The notes under the pieces were generated by a model that was given only the letters and a program-made list of their open reading frames with translations, did no database searches and was not told the origin of the DNA. 54,909 bases of DNA from Paludibacteraceae bacterium. GTDB lineage: Bacteria > Bacteroidota > Bacteroidia > Bacteroidales > Paludibacteraceae. This document shows, one piece after another, positions 45,247 through 54,688 of this stretch; position 1 is the first letter of the stretch, and each line of letters starts with the position of its first letter. The stretch covers positions 1 to 54,909 of the forward strand of contig JAGBRL010000058.1 in assembly GCA_017632345.1 (NCBI GenBank), given 5' to 3'. A program made the translations under genes and the position numbers.

Positions 45247-46548
45247 TTACTGAAATTTACGCTTATCAAGCACTCGCTTAGCCTTACCCTGACTACGTTC
45301 TATCGAACGCGGCTCCACAAGTTTTATTGCAGGCTGAATACCCACAACGCTCTGTATCTTATGAGCCAGTTTTTTCTGCAAGTTCAGCATCTTGCTTATT
45401 TCATCAGAATAATAAGCCTCCTTCACTTCCACCTGAATTTCAAATGTGTCAGTGTTATTCACGCGGTCCACAGTGATAAAGAAGTGAGGTTCAAACTCTT
45501 CCTGTTCGCAAAGCACAGCCTCAACCTGAGACGGGAAAACATTCACGCCTCTGATAATTAGCATATCGTCCGAACGGCCCAAAATTCTGCCCATACGCAC
45601 CAATGTGCGTCCGCAAGAACATTTTTCATAAATCAGTTTGGTCAAGTCGCGCGTACGGAAACGAATCAGAGGCATACCCTCCTTAGTTAAAGTGGTGAAC
45701 ACCAACTCGCCCTCTTTTCCCGGCTCAACCGGCTCGCCTGTTTCCGGATTGATAATTTCCGGATAAAACAAATCCTCGTTCAAGTGAGTTCCATTCTGGC
45801 ACTCGCATTCAAAGCCCACGCCCGGACCCGAAATCTCTGTCAAACCATATATATCATAAGCCTTTATGCCCAACTTAGCCTCAAGGTCTTTTCTCATCGC
45901 TTCAGTCCAAGGCTCAGCCCCGAATATACCGACTTTGAGCTGAAACTCATCGCGAGGAATTCCGGAGTTTGCCAAAGCTTCCGCAAGATATAGCGCATAG
46001 GAAGGAGTCGCAGCCAAGGCTTTCGCACCAAGGTCCTTCATCAGCATGATCTGCTTTTCTGTATTACCGCTCGACATAGGAATCACAGTTCCGCCGATAT
46101 TCTCAACAGCAGCATGAGCTCCAAGCCCTCCGGTGAACAGTCCGTATCCGTAAGAGACCTGCACAACATCATTCTTTCCCAAACCGTATGCTGTCAGACA
46201 CCTCGCTCCTGCCTCAGCCCACATAGCCAAGTCTGCGCGCGTGTACCCAACCACGATAGGCTTTCCTGTTGTTCCAGACGATGCATGAACACGCACAATC
46301 TCAGACATCGGAGCAGACAAAAGTCCGAACGGATAATAGTCTCTCAAATCCTTCTTTGACGTGAACGGCAACTTCACGATGTCGTCAATACTCTGTATGT
46401 CGTCGGGGGTAACTCCAGCCTCCTGCATACGCTTGCGGTAAGGTTCACAATTGTGATAAACCCTCTCCACCACACGTTTTAGACGAATGCTCTGAACCTT
46501 GCGCATCTCCTCACGGCTCATACATTCAACAGACTCATTCCAAATCAT
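45247..46548 (-). CDS. paaK: Phenylacetate-CoA ligase
   Basis: 433 aa, typical length. It activates phenylacetate or related aryl acids with ATP and CoA. The AMP-binding signature ASSGTTGKPIVVGYT is near residues 90-104; DIYGLTEISGPG and FRTRDLTKL are further adenylation motifs, and the C-terminal IIRGVNVFPSQVEAVL segment is typical of PaaK. In anaerobes such ligases often work with indolepyruvate oxidoreductase on aromatic amino-acid breakdown, but iorAB are not in this window. Confidence 0.93.
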   Translation of the reverse strand: MIWNESVECMSREEMRKVQSIRLKRVVERVYHNCEPYRKRMQEAGVTPDDIQSIDDIVKLPFTSKKDLRDYYPFGLLSAPMSEIVRVHASSGTTGKPIVVGYTRADLAMWAEAGARCLTAYGLGKNDVVQVSYGYGLFTGGLGAHAAVENIGGTVIPMSSGNTEKQIMLMKDLGAKALAATPSYALYLAEALANSGIPRDEFQLKVGIFGAEPWTEAMRKDLEAKLGIKAYDIYGLTEISGPGVGFECECQNGTHLNEDLFYPEIINPETGEPVEPGKEGELVFTTLTKEGMPLIRFRTRDLTKLIYEKCSCGRTLVRMGRILGRSDDMLIIRGVNVFPSQVEAVLCEQEEFEPHFFITVDRVNNTDTFEIQVEVKEAYYSDEISKMLNLQKKLAHKIQSVVGIQPAIKLVEPRSIERSQGKAKRVLDKRKFQ

Positions 46549-46738
46549 TTTATATAACTTTTGTTTAATACTTTATAATGTCTTGATAATGTCTTGCAAA
46601 GATAGGCAATAAACTAATAATTTGTCACTTTTCAGCCTAAATTTTAAGCAAACTCCAGAAATTAGAATAAATTACTTTCAAAAAGCATTTATTTCAAAGT
46701 TGCATACTCCGTTTTCTCTTCTTTTTTCCTTCTCCATC

Positions 46739-46769
46739 TTGCTTTTATTTAATTTTTATAGTACTTTTG
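46739..46769 (+). promoter_or_regulatory. Putative promoter of pspC
   Basis: TTG (46739-46741) and TACTTTTG (46762-46769) are 20 bp apart and fit the Bacteroidota promoter layout. It lies 72 bp before the ATG. Confidence 0.5.
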
Positions 46770-46841
46770 CAATGGGAGTTATATTATTTTTCTAATCGGT
46801 CAGATAGCTTGAAATGTGACTGACCTTAAAAATTCAAAGTT

Positions 46842-47015
46842 ATGGGAAAGAAATTAAGACGTTCGAACAATGCGATGCTGGGCGGTGTTGCTGCTGGTGT
46901 CGCTGAATATTTTGGCATTGATGTCACTTTGACACGAATAATTTGGGCACTGCTCATATGCAGCGGATTTGGGCTTCTGCTTTATCTGGTGTGCTGGCTT
47001 ATCATGCCGAAATAA
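46842..47015 (+). CDS. pspC: Small PspC-domain membrane protein
   Basis: 57 aa. It starts MGKKLRRSNNAMLGGVAAG, the standard PspC opening (K-L-R-S...LGGVCAGIAEYF), followed by VAEYFGIDVTLTRIIWAL and one membrane helix ending in LVCWLIMPK. PspC proteins are inner-membrane stress-response proteins. It is too short for many ORF callers. It has its own promoter candidate and a strong terminator, so it is probably monocistronic. Confidence 0.88.
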   Translation: MGKKLRRSNNAMLGGVAAGVAEYFGIDVTLTRIIWALLICSGFGLLLYLVCWLIMPK

Positions 47016-47021
47016 TTGCAT

Positions 47022-47055
47022 GCAGCGCGCACTTCGGCTGCGCGCTGCCTTTTTT
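47022..47055 (+). terminator. Terminator of pspC
   Basis: GCAGCGCGC (47022-47030) pairs perfectly with GCGCGCTGC (47040-47048) around a 9-nt loop, followed by CTTTTTT. Confidence 0.87.
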
Positions 47056-47101
47056 GTGTTTCTTTACGTTTTGACTTATTTGTCTATCCTTTCATTAAAA
47101 G

Positions 47102-49135
47102 ATGCAATTCAAACTTTCTTCTGAGTATTTGCCCACCGGCGACCAGCCTCAGGCCATAAAGGAGCTTGTTGACGGTGTCAATGCGGGTGTTCCTTTTCAA
47201 ACTTTGCTTGGCGTTACCGGCTCCGGAAAAACGTTCACGATAGCAAATATGGTGGAACAGATTCAACGCCCCACCCTTGTGCTAAGTCATAATAAAACGC
47301 TTGCCGCTCAGCTTTACGGAGAGTTCAAAAGCTTTTTCCCTGAAAATGCAGTTGAGTATTTCGTGTCTTATTACGACTATTACCAGCCAGAGGCATACCT
47401 TCCGAACACAGACACATACATAGAGAAAGATTTGGCCATCAACGACGAGATTGAGAAACTGCGCCTTGCCACAACCTCTTCGCTGCTTTCCGGCAGAAAG
47501 GACGTGCTTGTGGTGTCGTCGGTCTCGTGCATGTACGGCATGGGAAATCCGAACGACTTCTACAAAAACATGATCACGCTGAAGAGAGGACAGACTTTAG
47601 GCATGAATGTGCTGCTGAGAGCTTTGGTCGAAAATCTTTACGTGCGCAACGAAATCGCTTTGGAGCATGGAAATTTTCGAGTGAAAGGCGACACTGTAGA
47701 TGTCTTTCTGGCTTATGCGGACTACATCCTGAGAATATGCTTCTGGGGCGATGAGATTGACGAAATTGTGAGCATTGACCCGATGAGCAATGTGAAGATA
47801 CAGAGTTTCGAAGAGGTGAACATATATCCTGCCAATCTTTTTGTAACTAATAAAGACACTGTCCAAAACGCGCTTATTGCTATTGGCGACGACCTCAACA
47901 CTCAGGTTGAATACCTTCAGTCTATCGGAAAAAATTACGAAGCCAAACGTTTGTATGAACGTGTAAACTACGACATGGAGATGATAAGGGAACTGGGGCA
48001 CTGCTCTGGCATAGAAAACTACTCCAGATATTTCGACGGCCGACAGCCTGGCACTCGCCCGTTCTGCCTGCTGGACTTTTTCCCGAAAGACTATCTGCTG
48101 GTTATTGACGAAAGTCATGTTACCATTCCTCAGATACGCGCGATGTACGGCGGAGACCATTCTCGAAAAATCACTCTTGTGGACTATGGCTTCAGACTGC
48201 CGGCCGCCATAGACAACAGACCGCTGAAATTTGAAGAGTTCGAGGAGATGTCCGGACAGACTGTATTTGTAAGCGCCACGCCGGCCGAGTATGAATTAGA
48301 GAAGTCGCAAGGGGTGATAATTGAACAGATCATACGTCCTACCGGGCTTTTGGACCCTGTTATTAGCGTAAGGCCAAGCCTCAACCAAATTGACGACTTG
48401 CTGGAAGAGATTCACAAAAGAATTGAACTGGACGAAAGAGTTCTGGTCACCACCCTCACAAAACGTATGGCGGAGGAACTTCACGCTTACCTGCAAAAGA
48501 TGGGAGTGCGAAGCAATTATATACATTCTGACATTGACACGCTTGAACGTGTGAAAATCATGGAAGACTTGCGAAACGGTCTGTTTGACGTGCTTGTGGG
48601 TGTAAACCTGCTGCGAGAGGGTCTTGACCTGCCGGAGGTATCTCTTGTTGCTATTCTGGATGCTGACAAAGAAGGTTTTTTGCGTTCTCACAGGTCTCTG
48701 ACTCAAACTGTCGGCCGTGCGGCAAGAAACCTAAACGGCCTTGTGATTATGTATGCAGACAAAATTACCGAAAGCATGCAGAAGACAATTGACGAGACCA
48801 ATCGGCGCCGAGAAATTCAGATGAAGTACAACGAGGAACACAATATTAAGCCCAAAGCCCTTAATAAAGCTAAAAAATCCATACTTGGAAATATTTCCGC
48901 TGATAAAGAGACTGACAAAGGGTATAAGAGAGATAAAAAATATGCAGAAAAAGATTTCGCTCAGACTTTTGCCGCAGAGCCTGTCGAGCAGATTTACAGC
49001 AAAGAGAATTTGGATTCTGTAATAGAACAGACAAGAAAAGCGATGCAGGAGGCTGCAAAAAAACTGGAATTTATAGAAGCCGCGCAACTTCGCGACAAAC
49101 TCATAGAGCTGGAAAAACTAAAAAACGCAAAATAA
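47102..49135 (+). CDS. uvrB: Excinuclease ABC subunit B
   Basis: 677 aa. UvrB is the damage-verification helicase of nucleotide excision repair. Walker A GVTGSGKT is near residues 38-45; the beta-hairpin YYDYYQPEAYLPNTDTYIEKD follows; helicase motifs include SVSCMYGMGNP, DESHVTIPQIRAMYGGD, FVSATPAEYE and GRAARN. The C-terminal UVR domain (FIEAAQLRDKLIELEKL) binds UvrC. Normal length. uvrA and uvrC are not in the window. Confidence 0.96.
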   Translation: MQFKLSSEYLPTGDQPQAIKELVDGVNAGVPFQTLLGVTGSGKTFTIANMVEQIQRPTLVLSHNKTLAAQLYGEFKSFFPENAVEYFVSYYDYYQPEAYLPNTDTYIEKDLAINDEIEKLRLATTSSLLSGRKDVLVVSSVSCMYGMGNPNDFYKNMITLKRGQTLGMNVLLRALVENLYVRNEIALEHGNFRVKGDTVDVFLAYADYILRICFWGDEIDEIVSIDPMSNVKIQSFEEVNIYPANLFVTNKDTVQNALIAIGDDLNTQVEYLQSIGKNYEAKRLYERVNYDMEMIRELGHCSGIENYSRYFDGRQPGTRPFCLLDFFPKDYLLVIDESHVTIPQIRAMYGGDHSRKITLVDYGFRLPAAIDNRPLKFEEFEEMSGQTVFVSATPAEYELEKSQGVIIEQIIRPTGLLDPVISVRPSLNQIDDLLEEIHKRIELDERVLVTTLTKRMAEELHAYLQKMGVRSNYIHSDIDTLERVKIMEDLRNGLFDVLVGVNLLREGLDLPEVSLVAILDADKEGFLRSHRSLTQTVGRAARNLNGLVIMYADKITESMQKTIDETNRRREIQMKYNEEHNIKPKALNKAKKSILGNISADKETDKGYKRDKKYAEKDFAQTFAAEPVEQIYSKENLDSVIEQTRKAMQEAAKKLEFIEAAQLRDKLIELEKLKNAK

Positions 49136-49228
49136 TTTGCAACATCAAACTGACAGAATGCCCAAAGGCAACTTTTGCAATTTGCAATTATTTATTCCGC
49201 AATCCTTTTCGGGATAAATTCCTTAAAA

Positions 49229-49260
49229 AAGAAACAGCCTCTAACAAGAAGCTGTTTCTT
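49229..49260. terminator. Bidirectional terminator between uvrB and parE
   Basis: AAGAAACAGC pairs with GCTGTTTCTT around a 12-nt loop, with A's to the left and T's to the right, serving both convergent genes. Confidence 0.82.
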
Positions 49261-49267
49261 TCTATTT

Positions 49268-51193
49268 TCAAATTTCATCAACCGGGTCCTCTTCCACCAC
49301 AAGATTGTCAATGATGAAGTTCTGACGCTCCGGTGTATTGTCACCCATATAATATCTCAGGAGGTCGCTTACCGCATCTTCCTTTTTCAAGGAAACTTGG
49401 TCAAGCCTTATGTTTTCACCGATAAACAGTTTAAATTCATCTTTAGATATTTCACCAAGACCCTTAAAACGTGTTATTTCCGCTTTTGCACCAATCTTCT
49501 CAATCGCCGCAAGCCGTTCCTCTTCCGTATAACAGTAAATAGTCTGTTTCTTGTCTCGAACGCGGAACAGCGGCGTTTGCAAAATATAAACATGTCCCTT
49601 TTTCACCAAGTCCGGAAAGAACTGCAAAAAGAATGTCAGCAGCAACAGCCTGATGTGCATGCCGTCCACATCGGCATCCGTTGCTATAATAACACGGTTA
49701 TAGCGCAACCCCTCCATGCCGTCCTCTATATTAAGAGCCGCCTGCAAAAGGTTGAACTCCACGTTTTCATAAACAACCTTACGAGTCATGCCGTAACTGT
49801 TCAGCGGCTTACCTCTCAAACTGAACACAGCCTGAGTCTTCACATCACGGCTGCTCGTTATAGAACCGCTCGCAGAGTCACCCTCAGTTATGAAGATTGA
49901 CGAAAGCTCTTTTTGGTCACCCTTCGCATCGTTCAGATGCACGTGGCAGTCTCTAAGTTTCGGATTGTTGAGGCTGACCTTTTTCGCTCGTTCACGAGCC
50001 TGCTTCGTAACGCCGGCAATAGCCTTTCGCTCCTTTTCCGCATCCTGAATCTTTTTCAGAAGGATATCCGCCATCTCTCCATTTTTATGCAAATAGTCGT
50101 CAATCTCCTTCTTTACAAAATCATTGACAAACTTATTCACCGTCACCCCGCTCAAAGGGAACGGCTTCCCCTTAGAGTTTTTGTCAGGCGCCATGTAAGT
50201 AGAGCCGAGCTTGATTTTTGTCTGGCTTTCAAACTGAGGCTCCACGATATTGATCGCGATAGCGCCAACCAGGCCATTACGTATGTCGGCTAGTTCCATA
50301 TTCTTCGCATAAAACTCCTTTATCGCTTTCCCCAAGGCTTCGCGATAAGCAGACTGATGCGTTCCGCCCATCTTTGTGTACTGACCATTTACGAACGAGA
50401 AATATTCATCACCGCCATTCTGAATACAGTGAGTCAACGCAATTTCAATATCCTCCCCTTTTATGTGGACGATAGGATATATTGGCTCTGCGGTCATATT
50501 CTCCGACAGCAAATCCTTCAGACCATTTTTAGAATAGAACCGTTCGCCGTTGAACTTAATTGTCAGCCCAGAGTTCAAATAGCTGTAATTGCGCAACATT
50601 GTGCGAATCGTATCAATTCTGTAAGAATAATTGGTGAAAAGAGTCGGGTCCGGCTTAAAGAATATGCGAGTTCCGTCCTCTTCATTCTCCGTATTTTCCA
50701 CGATACCAGAATCCGTCACAATCACACCTTTGGAAAATTCCGCCCTGCGTGTCTTGCCCTCTCTGAAGCTTTGAGCCACGAAGTTTTCCGACAAGGCGTT
50801 GGTAGCCTTTGTACCTACCCCGTTCAGCCCGACAGACTGATGAAAAGCTCCGTCAGAGAACTTACCGCTGGTATTCATCACAGACACCGAATCCACAAGT
50901 TTTTCAAGAGGAATGCCTCGTCCGTAGTCCCGAACAGTCACAGCCTCTTCGCTGAGGGTTATCTCAATCTGCTTTCCGCACCCCATTCGGAACTCGTCGA
51001 TACTATTGTCAACAACCTCTTTAAGCAACACATAAATACCATCGTCAGACGACGAGCCGTCGCCCAACTTACCTATGTACATACCCGGACGATGCCTAAC
51101 GTGGGCAAGTCCCTCAAGGGTTACGATGTCTTCGTGGCTGTAATTAGCAGCTGACGACTTACTATCACTCTGACTGAAATTCAACTCTTCCAT
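49268..51193 (-). CDS. parE: Type IIA topoisomerase B subunit, ParE-like
   Basis: 641 aa. The GHKL ATPase has EVVDNSIDEF, DYGRGIPLEKL and VGLNGVGTKATNALSENF; the Toprim domain has ITEGDSASGS and IIATDADVDGMHIRLLLLTFF. The length is that of subunits without the long insertion common in GyrB of Gram-negatives, which favours topoisomerase IV ParE over GyrB. No parC lies immediately downstream: the gene is convergent with uvrB and a terminator follows. The ParE/GyrB choice is by length and pattern, so moderate. Confidence 0.88.
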   Translation of the reverse strand: MEELNFSQSDSKSSAANYSHEDIVTLEGLAHVRHRPGMYIGKLGDGSSSDDGIYVLLKEVVDNSIDEFRMGCGKQIEITLSEEAVTVRDYGRGIPLEKLVDSVSVMNTSGKFSDGAFHQSVGLNGVGTKATNALSENFVAQSFREGKTRRAEFSKGVIVTDSGIVENTENEEDGTRIFFKPDPTLFTNYSYRIDTIRTMLRNYSYLNSGLTIKFNGERFYSKNGLKDLLSENMTAEPIYPIVHIKGEDIEIALTHCIQNGGDEYFSFVNGQYTKMGGTHQSAYREALGKAIKEFYAKNMELADIRNGLVGAIAINIVEPQFESQTKIKLGSTYMAPDKNSKGKPFPLSGVTVNKFVNDFVKKEIDDYLHKNGEMADILLKKIQDAEKERKAIAGVTKQARERAKKVSLNNPKLRDCHVHLNDAKGDQKELSSIFITEGDSASGSITSSRDVKTQAVFSLRGKPLNSYGMTRKVVYENVEFNLLQAALNIEDGMEGLRYNRVIIATDADVDGMHIRLLLLTFFLQFFPDLVKKGHVYILQTPLFRVRDKKQTIYCYTEEERLAAIEKIGAKAEITRFKGLGEISKDEFKLFIGENIRLDQVSLKKEDAVSDLLRYYMGDNTPERQNFIIDNLVVEEDPVDEI

Positions 51194-51358
51194 ACCTGTG
51201 TCTTATTTACGGTTCTCTCTACGAAACTCCGGCAAATATAGCAAATTTTAAGAAATTCATCAAATCTGAAATGTCGTCAAGTCAAAAAAATCACACTATT
51301 TTCTTTTGCATCTTACACTTTTTTTCTTATTTTCGCCCTGTCTTTACAACGTCATTGC

Positions 51359-51736
51359 ATGAGGCATTTGTTTTACATATTAGTTTTAACTTTAGTCTCT
51401 GTCTTCTTTTGTGACACTAAAGTTTTTGCGGACGAGCTCCGTAGCAGCCACACCTCCATAGTTGCGGATGACGGGTGTGAAAGCATTGGCGAGCAGAACA
51501 TACATAGCAGCTGTGTCAATTCTGCCATACTTATAAAGACAAACCCAGTAACTCTTGCTTCTTGCAACGGGTTCGCGCACAACATTATCAAGCTAAAGCC
51601 TTCTTGGCTATGCATTTACAGAGATTCTATAACTCAAACCATATACAAATCTTTGAAAGTATCCTCACGCTCAATAGCTTCTTTCAAAAGAGAGACTGGC
51701 TATTACATATACTTTCTCAGGAAAATCATAATATAA
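51359..51736 (+). CDS. Small secreted protein of unknown function
   Basis: 125 aa. The N-terminus MRHLFYILVLTLVSVFFCDTK with VFA is a good signal peptide. The rest has no recognised domain; it contains three cysteines spaced within residues 40-85 and ends RETGYYIYFLRKIII. A second frame (51562-51831) overlaps its 3' half, so a frameshifted longer original gene cannot be excluded. It lies next to element E. Real gene likely but not certain. Confidence 0.5.
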   Translation: MRHLFYILVLTLVSVFFCDTKVFADELRSSHTSIVADDGCESIGEQNIHSSCVNSAILIKTNPVTLASCNGFAHNIIKLKPSWLCIYRDSITQTIYKSLKVSSRSIASFKRETGYYIYFLRKIII

Positions 51737-51754
51737 ATAAGCAAACATTACATT

Positions 51755-51942
51755 GTGGCACTTCTAATAATAAATTACATCAAGACGGCTTTGAGAGACA
51801 TTCTGTTTTGATTGGTTATACTTGCAAATGAACATTTGCGATGAAGCGACGCAGGCGCCGTAACAGAGTGAATGACTGCAAGATAAGGCAAATAGATTCA
51901 AAAGCATACGAATAAAATTTGTAATTTATAGAAGTTGCTTTT
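51755..51942 (+). repeat. Interspersed inverted-end element, copy E
   Basis: The left end TGGCACTTCTAATAATAAATTA and the right end TAATTTATAGAAGTTGC (near 51922-51938) are imperfect inverted repeats. The core TTTGCGATGAAGCGACGCAG with GCGCCGTAAC matches copy F (TTTGCGAAGGAGCGATGCAG) and, inverted, copy C. About 188 bp, non-coding. Confidence 0.7.
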
Positions 51943-52005
51943 ATACACTTTTTCCGCACAGCTCTTACCGGAGCTGTCTTATGTCAAATCTAAAAATCAA
52001 ATAAT

Positions 52006-53349
52006 ATGCTTATCACACTTATGATTATATTGTTCGTCGTAGGTTATCTTGCCATAGCCTTAGAACATAACATTAGAATAAATAAGGCTGCATCTGCCCT
52101 TGTCCTATGCAGTGTACTTTGGACTGTGTTTATCTTTGCAGCTCCTTCAGTTCTAACAAATATTCCAGACGGAGTTTCCGTCATTGACTACGTCAACAAA
52201 ACGCTTATAATAGAGCATATTGGCGATGTGGCGGAGATTCTCTTTTTCCTCATGGGCGCCATGACCATCGTGGAGCTGATTGACGTGCACGGCGGTTTCT
52301 CCATCATCACAGACTGCATTTCGGTCAAAAGCAAAAAGAAACTGCTCTGGCTTATAGCGCTGATTACATTCTTCATGTCCGCCGTACTTGACAACCTCAC
52401 CACTGCAATTGTCATGGTTATGATGTTACGCAAACTGATTAAAGACCAGAACGAACGCTGGATTTTTGCAAGTATCATAATTATTGCAGCAAATAGCGGA
52501 GGCGCTTTTTCTCCTATCGGGGACGTGACTACAATCATGCTATGGGTTAACGGAAATGTAACTACAGAAGGACTAATTCCTAATCTGTTCCTGCCTTCTT
52601 TTATCTCAATGGCTGTGCCTGTCGCAATTATCTCTTACGGTCTGAAAGGCAACTTAGAGTCTTCCAGCGACTCAGTTTCTCACGACAACTCCACATCTTT
52701 ATCTAACTATATCACAAAGACCGAAAGGAACATAATATTCTTTTTCGGTGTAGGATGCTTGTTGTTCGTGCCTGTGTTTAAGACACTAACTCACTTGCCT
52801 CCATTTATCGGCGTCCTGTTCGGACTCAGTTTGCTTTGGATATATATGGAGATTATGTACCGCCGCAAAAAAAGCATGCCTGAAGACCGAAAAGCTACAG
52901 TTTCTGTTATTCTGAGAAGGATTGACATGACAACCATCCTGTTCTTTTTTGGAATCCTCATGGCTGTTGCGGCTTTGCAAAGTGCCGGAATTTTGCAAAC
53001 GTTTGCAAAATCGTTGGACAACACTTTTAACGGAAATGTTTTCCTCATAGACCTCATAATAGGATTCTTCTCTTCTATCGTGGACAATGTGCCTCTTGTG
53101 GCAGGTGCAATGGGAATGTATGACATTGCGTCTGTTGGCAACTTTAGCACAGACGGACAATTCTGGCTTCTTTTGGCTTATTGCGCTGGTGTCGGCGGAA
53201 GTATGCTTATCATTGGCTCTGCTGCCGGTGTTGTTGTCATGGGTCTTGAAAAGGTGTCTTTTGGTTGGTATCTTAAACGAATATCTTGGGTTGCCGCTGT
53301 TGGCTATCTTGCCGGAGCCGCCACCTTCGCCCTTTTCAATTTCTTGTAA
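52006..53349 (+). CDS. nhaD: Na+/H+ antiporter NhaD-like
   Basis: 447 aa with about 11-12 membrane helices of the ion transporter (IT) superfamily. Motifs include SAVLDNLTTAIVMVMMLRKL, ANSGGAFSPIGDVTTIMLW (a conserved substrate region) and SSIVDNVPLVAGAMGMY. NhaD exchanges Na+ or Li+ for H+ across the inner membrane. The N-terminal HNIRINKAASAL opening fits too. Terminator downstream. Identity by pattern and length. Confidence 0.9.
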   Translation: MLITLMIILFVVGYLAIALEHNIRINKAASALVLCSVLWTVFIFAAPSVLTNIPDGVSVIDYVNKTLIIEHIGDVAEILFFLMGAMTIVELIDVHGGFSIITDCISVKSKKKLLWLIALITFFMSAVLDNLTTAIVMVMMLRKLIKDQNERWIFASIIIIAANSGGAFSPIGDVTTIMLWVNGNVTTEGLIPNLFLPSFISMAVPVAIISYGLKGNLESSSDSVSHDNSTSLSNYITKTERNIIFFFGVGCLLFVPVFKTLTHLPPFIGVLFGLSLLWIYMEIMYRRKKSMPEDRKATVSVILRRIDMTTILFFFGILMAVAALQSAGILQTFAKSLDNTFNGNVFLIDLIIGFFSSIVDNVPLVAGAMGMYDIASVGNFSTDGQFWLLLAYCAGVGGSMLIIGSAAGVVVMGLEKVSFGWYLKRISWVAAVGYLAGAATFALFNFL

Positions 53350-53398
53350 CAAAGTTGCCTTAAAAACGGATTCAACCCATAAGGGTTCCTGATTTTAC

Positions 53399-53434
53399 AA
53401 GGCGAGCTTCTTTTAGAGGCTCGCCTTTCTTTTT
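53399..53434 (+). terminator. Terminator of nhaD
   Basis: AAGGCGAGC (53399-53407) pairs with GCTCGCCTT (53419-53427), followed by TCTTTTTC. Confidence 0.82.
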
Positions 53435-53625
53435 CTGCTGCAGACACCTCTTATTTATATTTCAAACTAGATAACAATGAAATCTGCACAAATAGTATAT
53501 CATATGACAGCAAAACTGCATGTCGCCCAATATTTCTTTAACTTTTGGCTCTGCAATGAAGAAAAAATGGCTAAGTCCGGAAAGGGAATCAGCCATAAAC
53601 ATTCACGTTATTAATACCGTATATA

Positions 53626-54336
53626 CTATTCAAAATTAAATGACAAGATAAACAGCCTCGATGTCAGTTTAGACAGAGCGTTTGTGTATTTTAAATCGTC
53701 AATATCAAGAATCTCAGGACGATTACGCTCCAGAACATCAGAAAGGCCGAGGTACATCTTAAACTCAGGAGCCAGCTTAAAGTATGGCAAATAGCAGTCA
53801 ATACCAAAGCCGAATTCGATGCCATAATCCATCATCTTCAACATTATGACGTTTTCCTTCTGCTTGCCCAAGTCTAACGTAGCGCTTCCGCCCGCAAGCA
53901 GATACGGCCTCCAGTTGCCACGTCTCTGCCCCCTTGCCTTGACCGTAAGCGGAAAATTTATAATTGTTGACTTGACCGGAACGCTCAGTTCGTTAAACCC
54001 GTTCTGGTCCACAAACTTAAGTGTTCTGTCTCCGAACATCAGAGCCGGAGTGAAACGCAAGTTGAAGCTTTCAGCCAAACGCAAGTCGCCAATTATACCA
54101 ACAGTAAAACCTACCGCCAAATCAGTTTGGTCAGCATACCACCTGTTTCCGTCCTTATCCACAATACCATTGTGCGAAACATTGAAATCCATTGAGTTGA
54201 AGCCCAATATAAAACCAAAATGATACGGCTTATTGTCTGCGTTTATCAAGTTTCTCACCTGACCGAACGACCGTGCCGAAGCCATCTGAAAAGCAGACAG
54301 CGACAACAATAAAAATATTAGAATGTTCTTTTTCAA
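53626..54336 (-). CDS. PorT-like outer-membrane protein
   Basis: 236 aa if translation starts at the TTG at 54336. There is no ATG in the frame before the hydrophobic stretch, and this TTG gives a clean signal peptide (KKNILIFLLLSLSAFQMASA). The mature part has PYHFGFILGFNSMDFNV, ADQTDLAVGFTVGI, LRLAESFNLRFTPALMFGDR, and PYLLAGGSATLDLG, matching the PorT family of T9SS-associated beta-barrels, and ends in FNFE. In P. gingivalis PorT is needed for type IX secretion; other T9SS genes are not in this window, so the role here is inferred. Confidence 0.68.
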   Translation of the reverse strand: MKKNILIFLLLSLSAFQMASARSFGQVRNLINADNKPYHFGFILGFNSMDFNVSHNGIVDKDGNRWYADQTDLAVGFTVGIIGDLRLAESFNLRFTPALMFGDRTLKFVDQNGFNELSVPVKSTIINFPLTVKARGQRRGNWRPYLLAGGSATLDLGKQKENVIMLKMMDYGIEFGFGIDCYLPYFKLAPEFKMYLGLSDVLERNRPEILDIDDLKYTNALSKLTSRLFILSFNFE

Positions 54337-54400
54337 AACTAAAACTTTTCTTTTATGCAAATATGTAAATCTATAACGCAAAGAATGCGTTTTTATTTTA

Positions 54401-54582
54401 GACAACTTCTATAAATTAGGCATCGAAAGACGTTTTGGTTCGACTAGTCATATTTGCGAAGGAGCGATGCAGGCACCGTAACTAAGCAAGATATGAGCAA
54501 GACAGACAAAACGGATTCTAATGTCTCCGAAACTGAATTCAGAGCAAAAAAGATTACAAAATGTAATTTATAGAAATCGTCT
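54401..54582 (+). repeat. Interspersed inverted-end element, copy F
   Basis: GACAACTTCTATAAATTA (54401-54418) is inverted at the right as TAATTTATAGAAATCGTC (54564-54581). The core TTTGCGAAGGAGCGATGCAG with GCACCGTAAC aligns with copy E. About 182 bp, just upstream of the porT-like gene and close to the IS end. Confidence 0.75.
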
Positions 54583-54688
54583 CAAGTCAATCTTTACATC
54601 AACCCTCTTTTCAGGACTGCAAAATTAAGAAAGAGTTTTCTAAACTTTGCTATAATGATGAAAATAAATTCAAAAAATCTAAAAGCAG

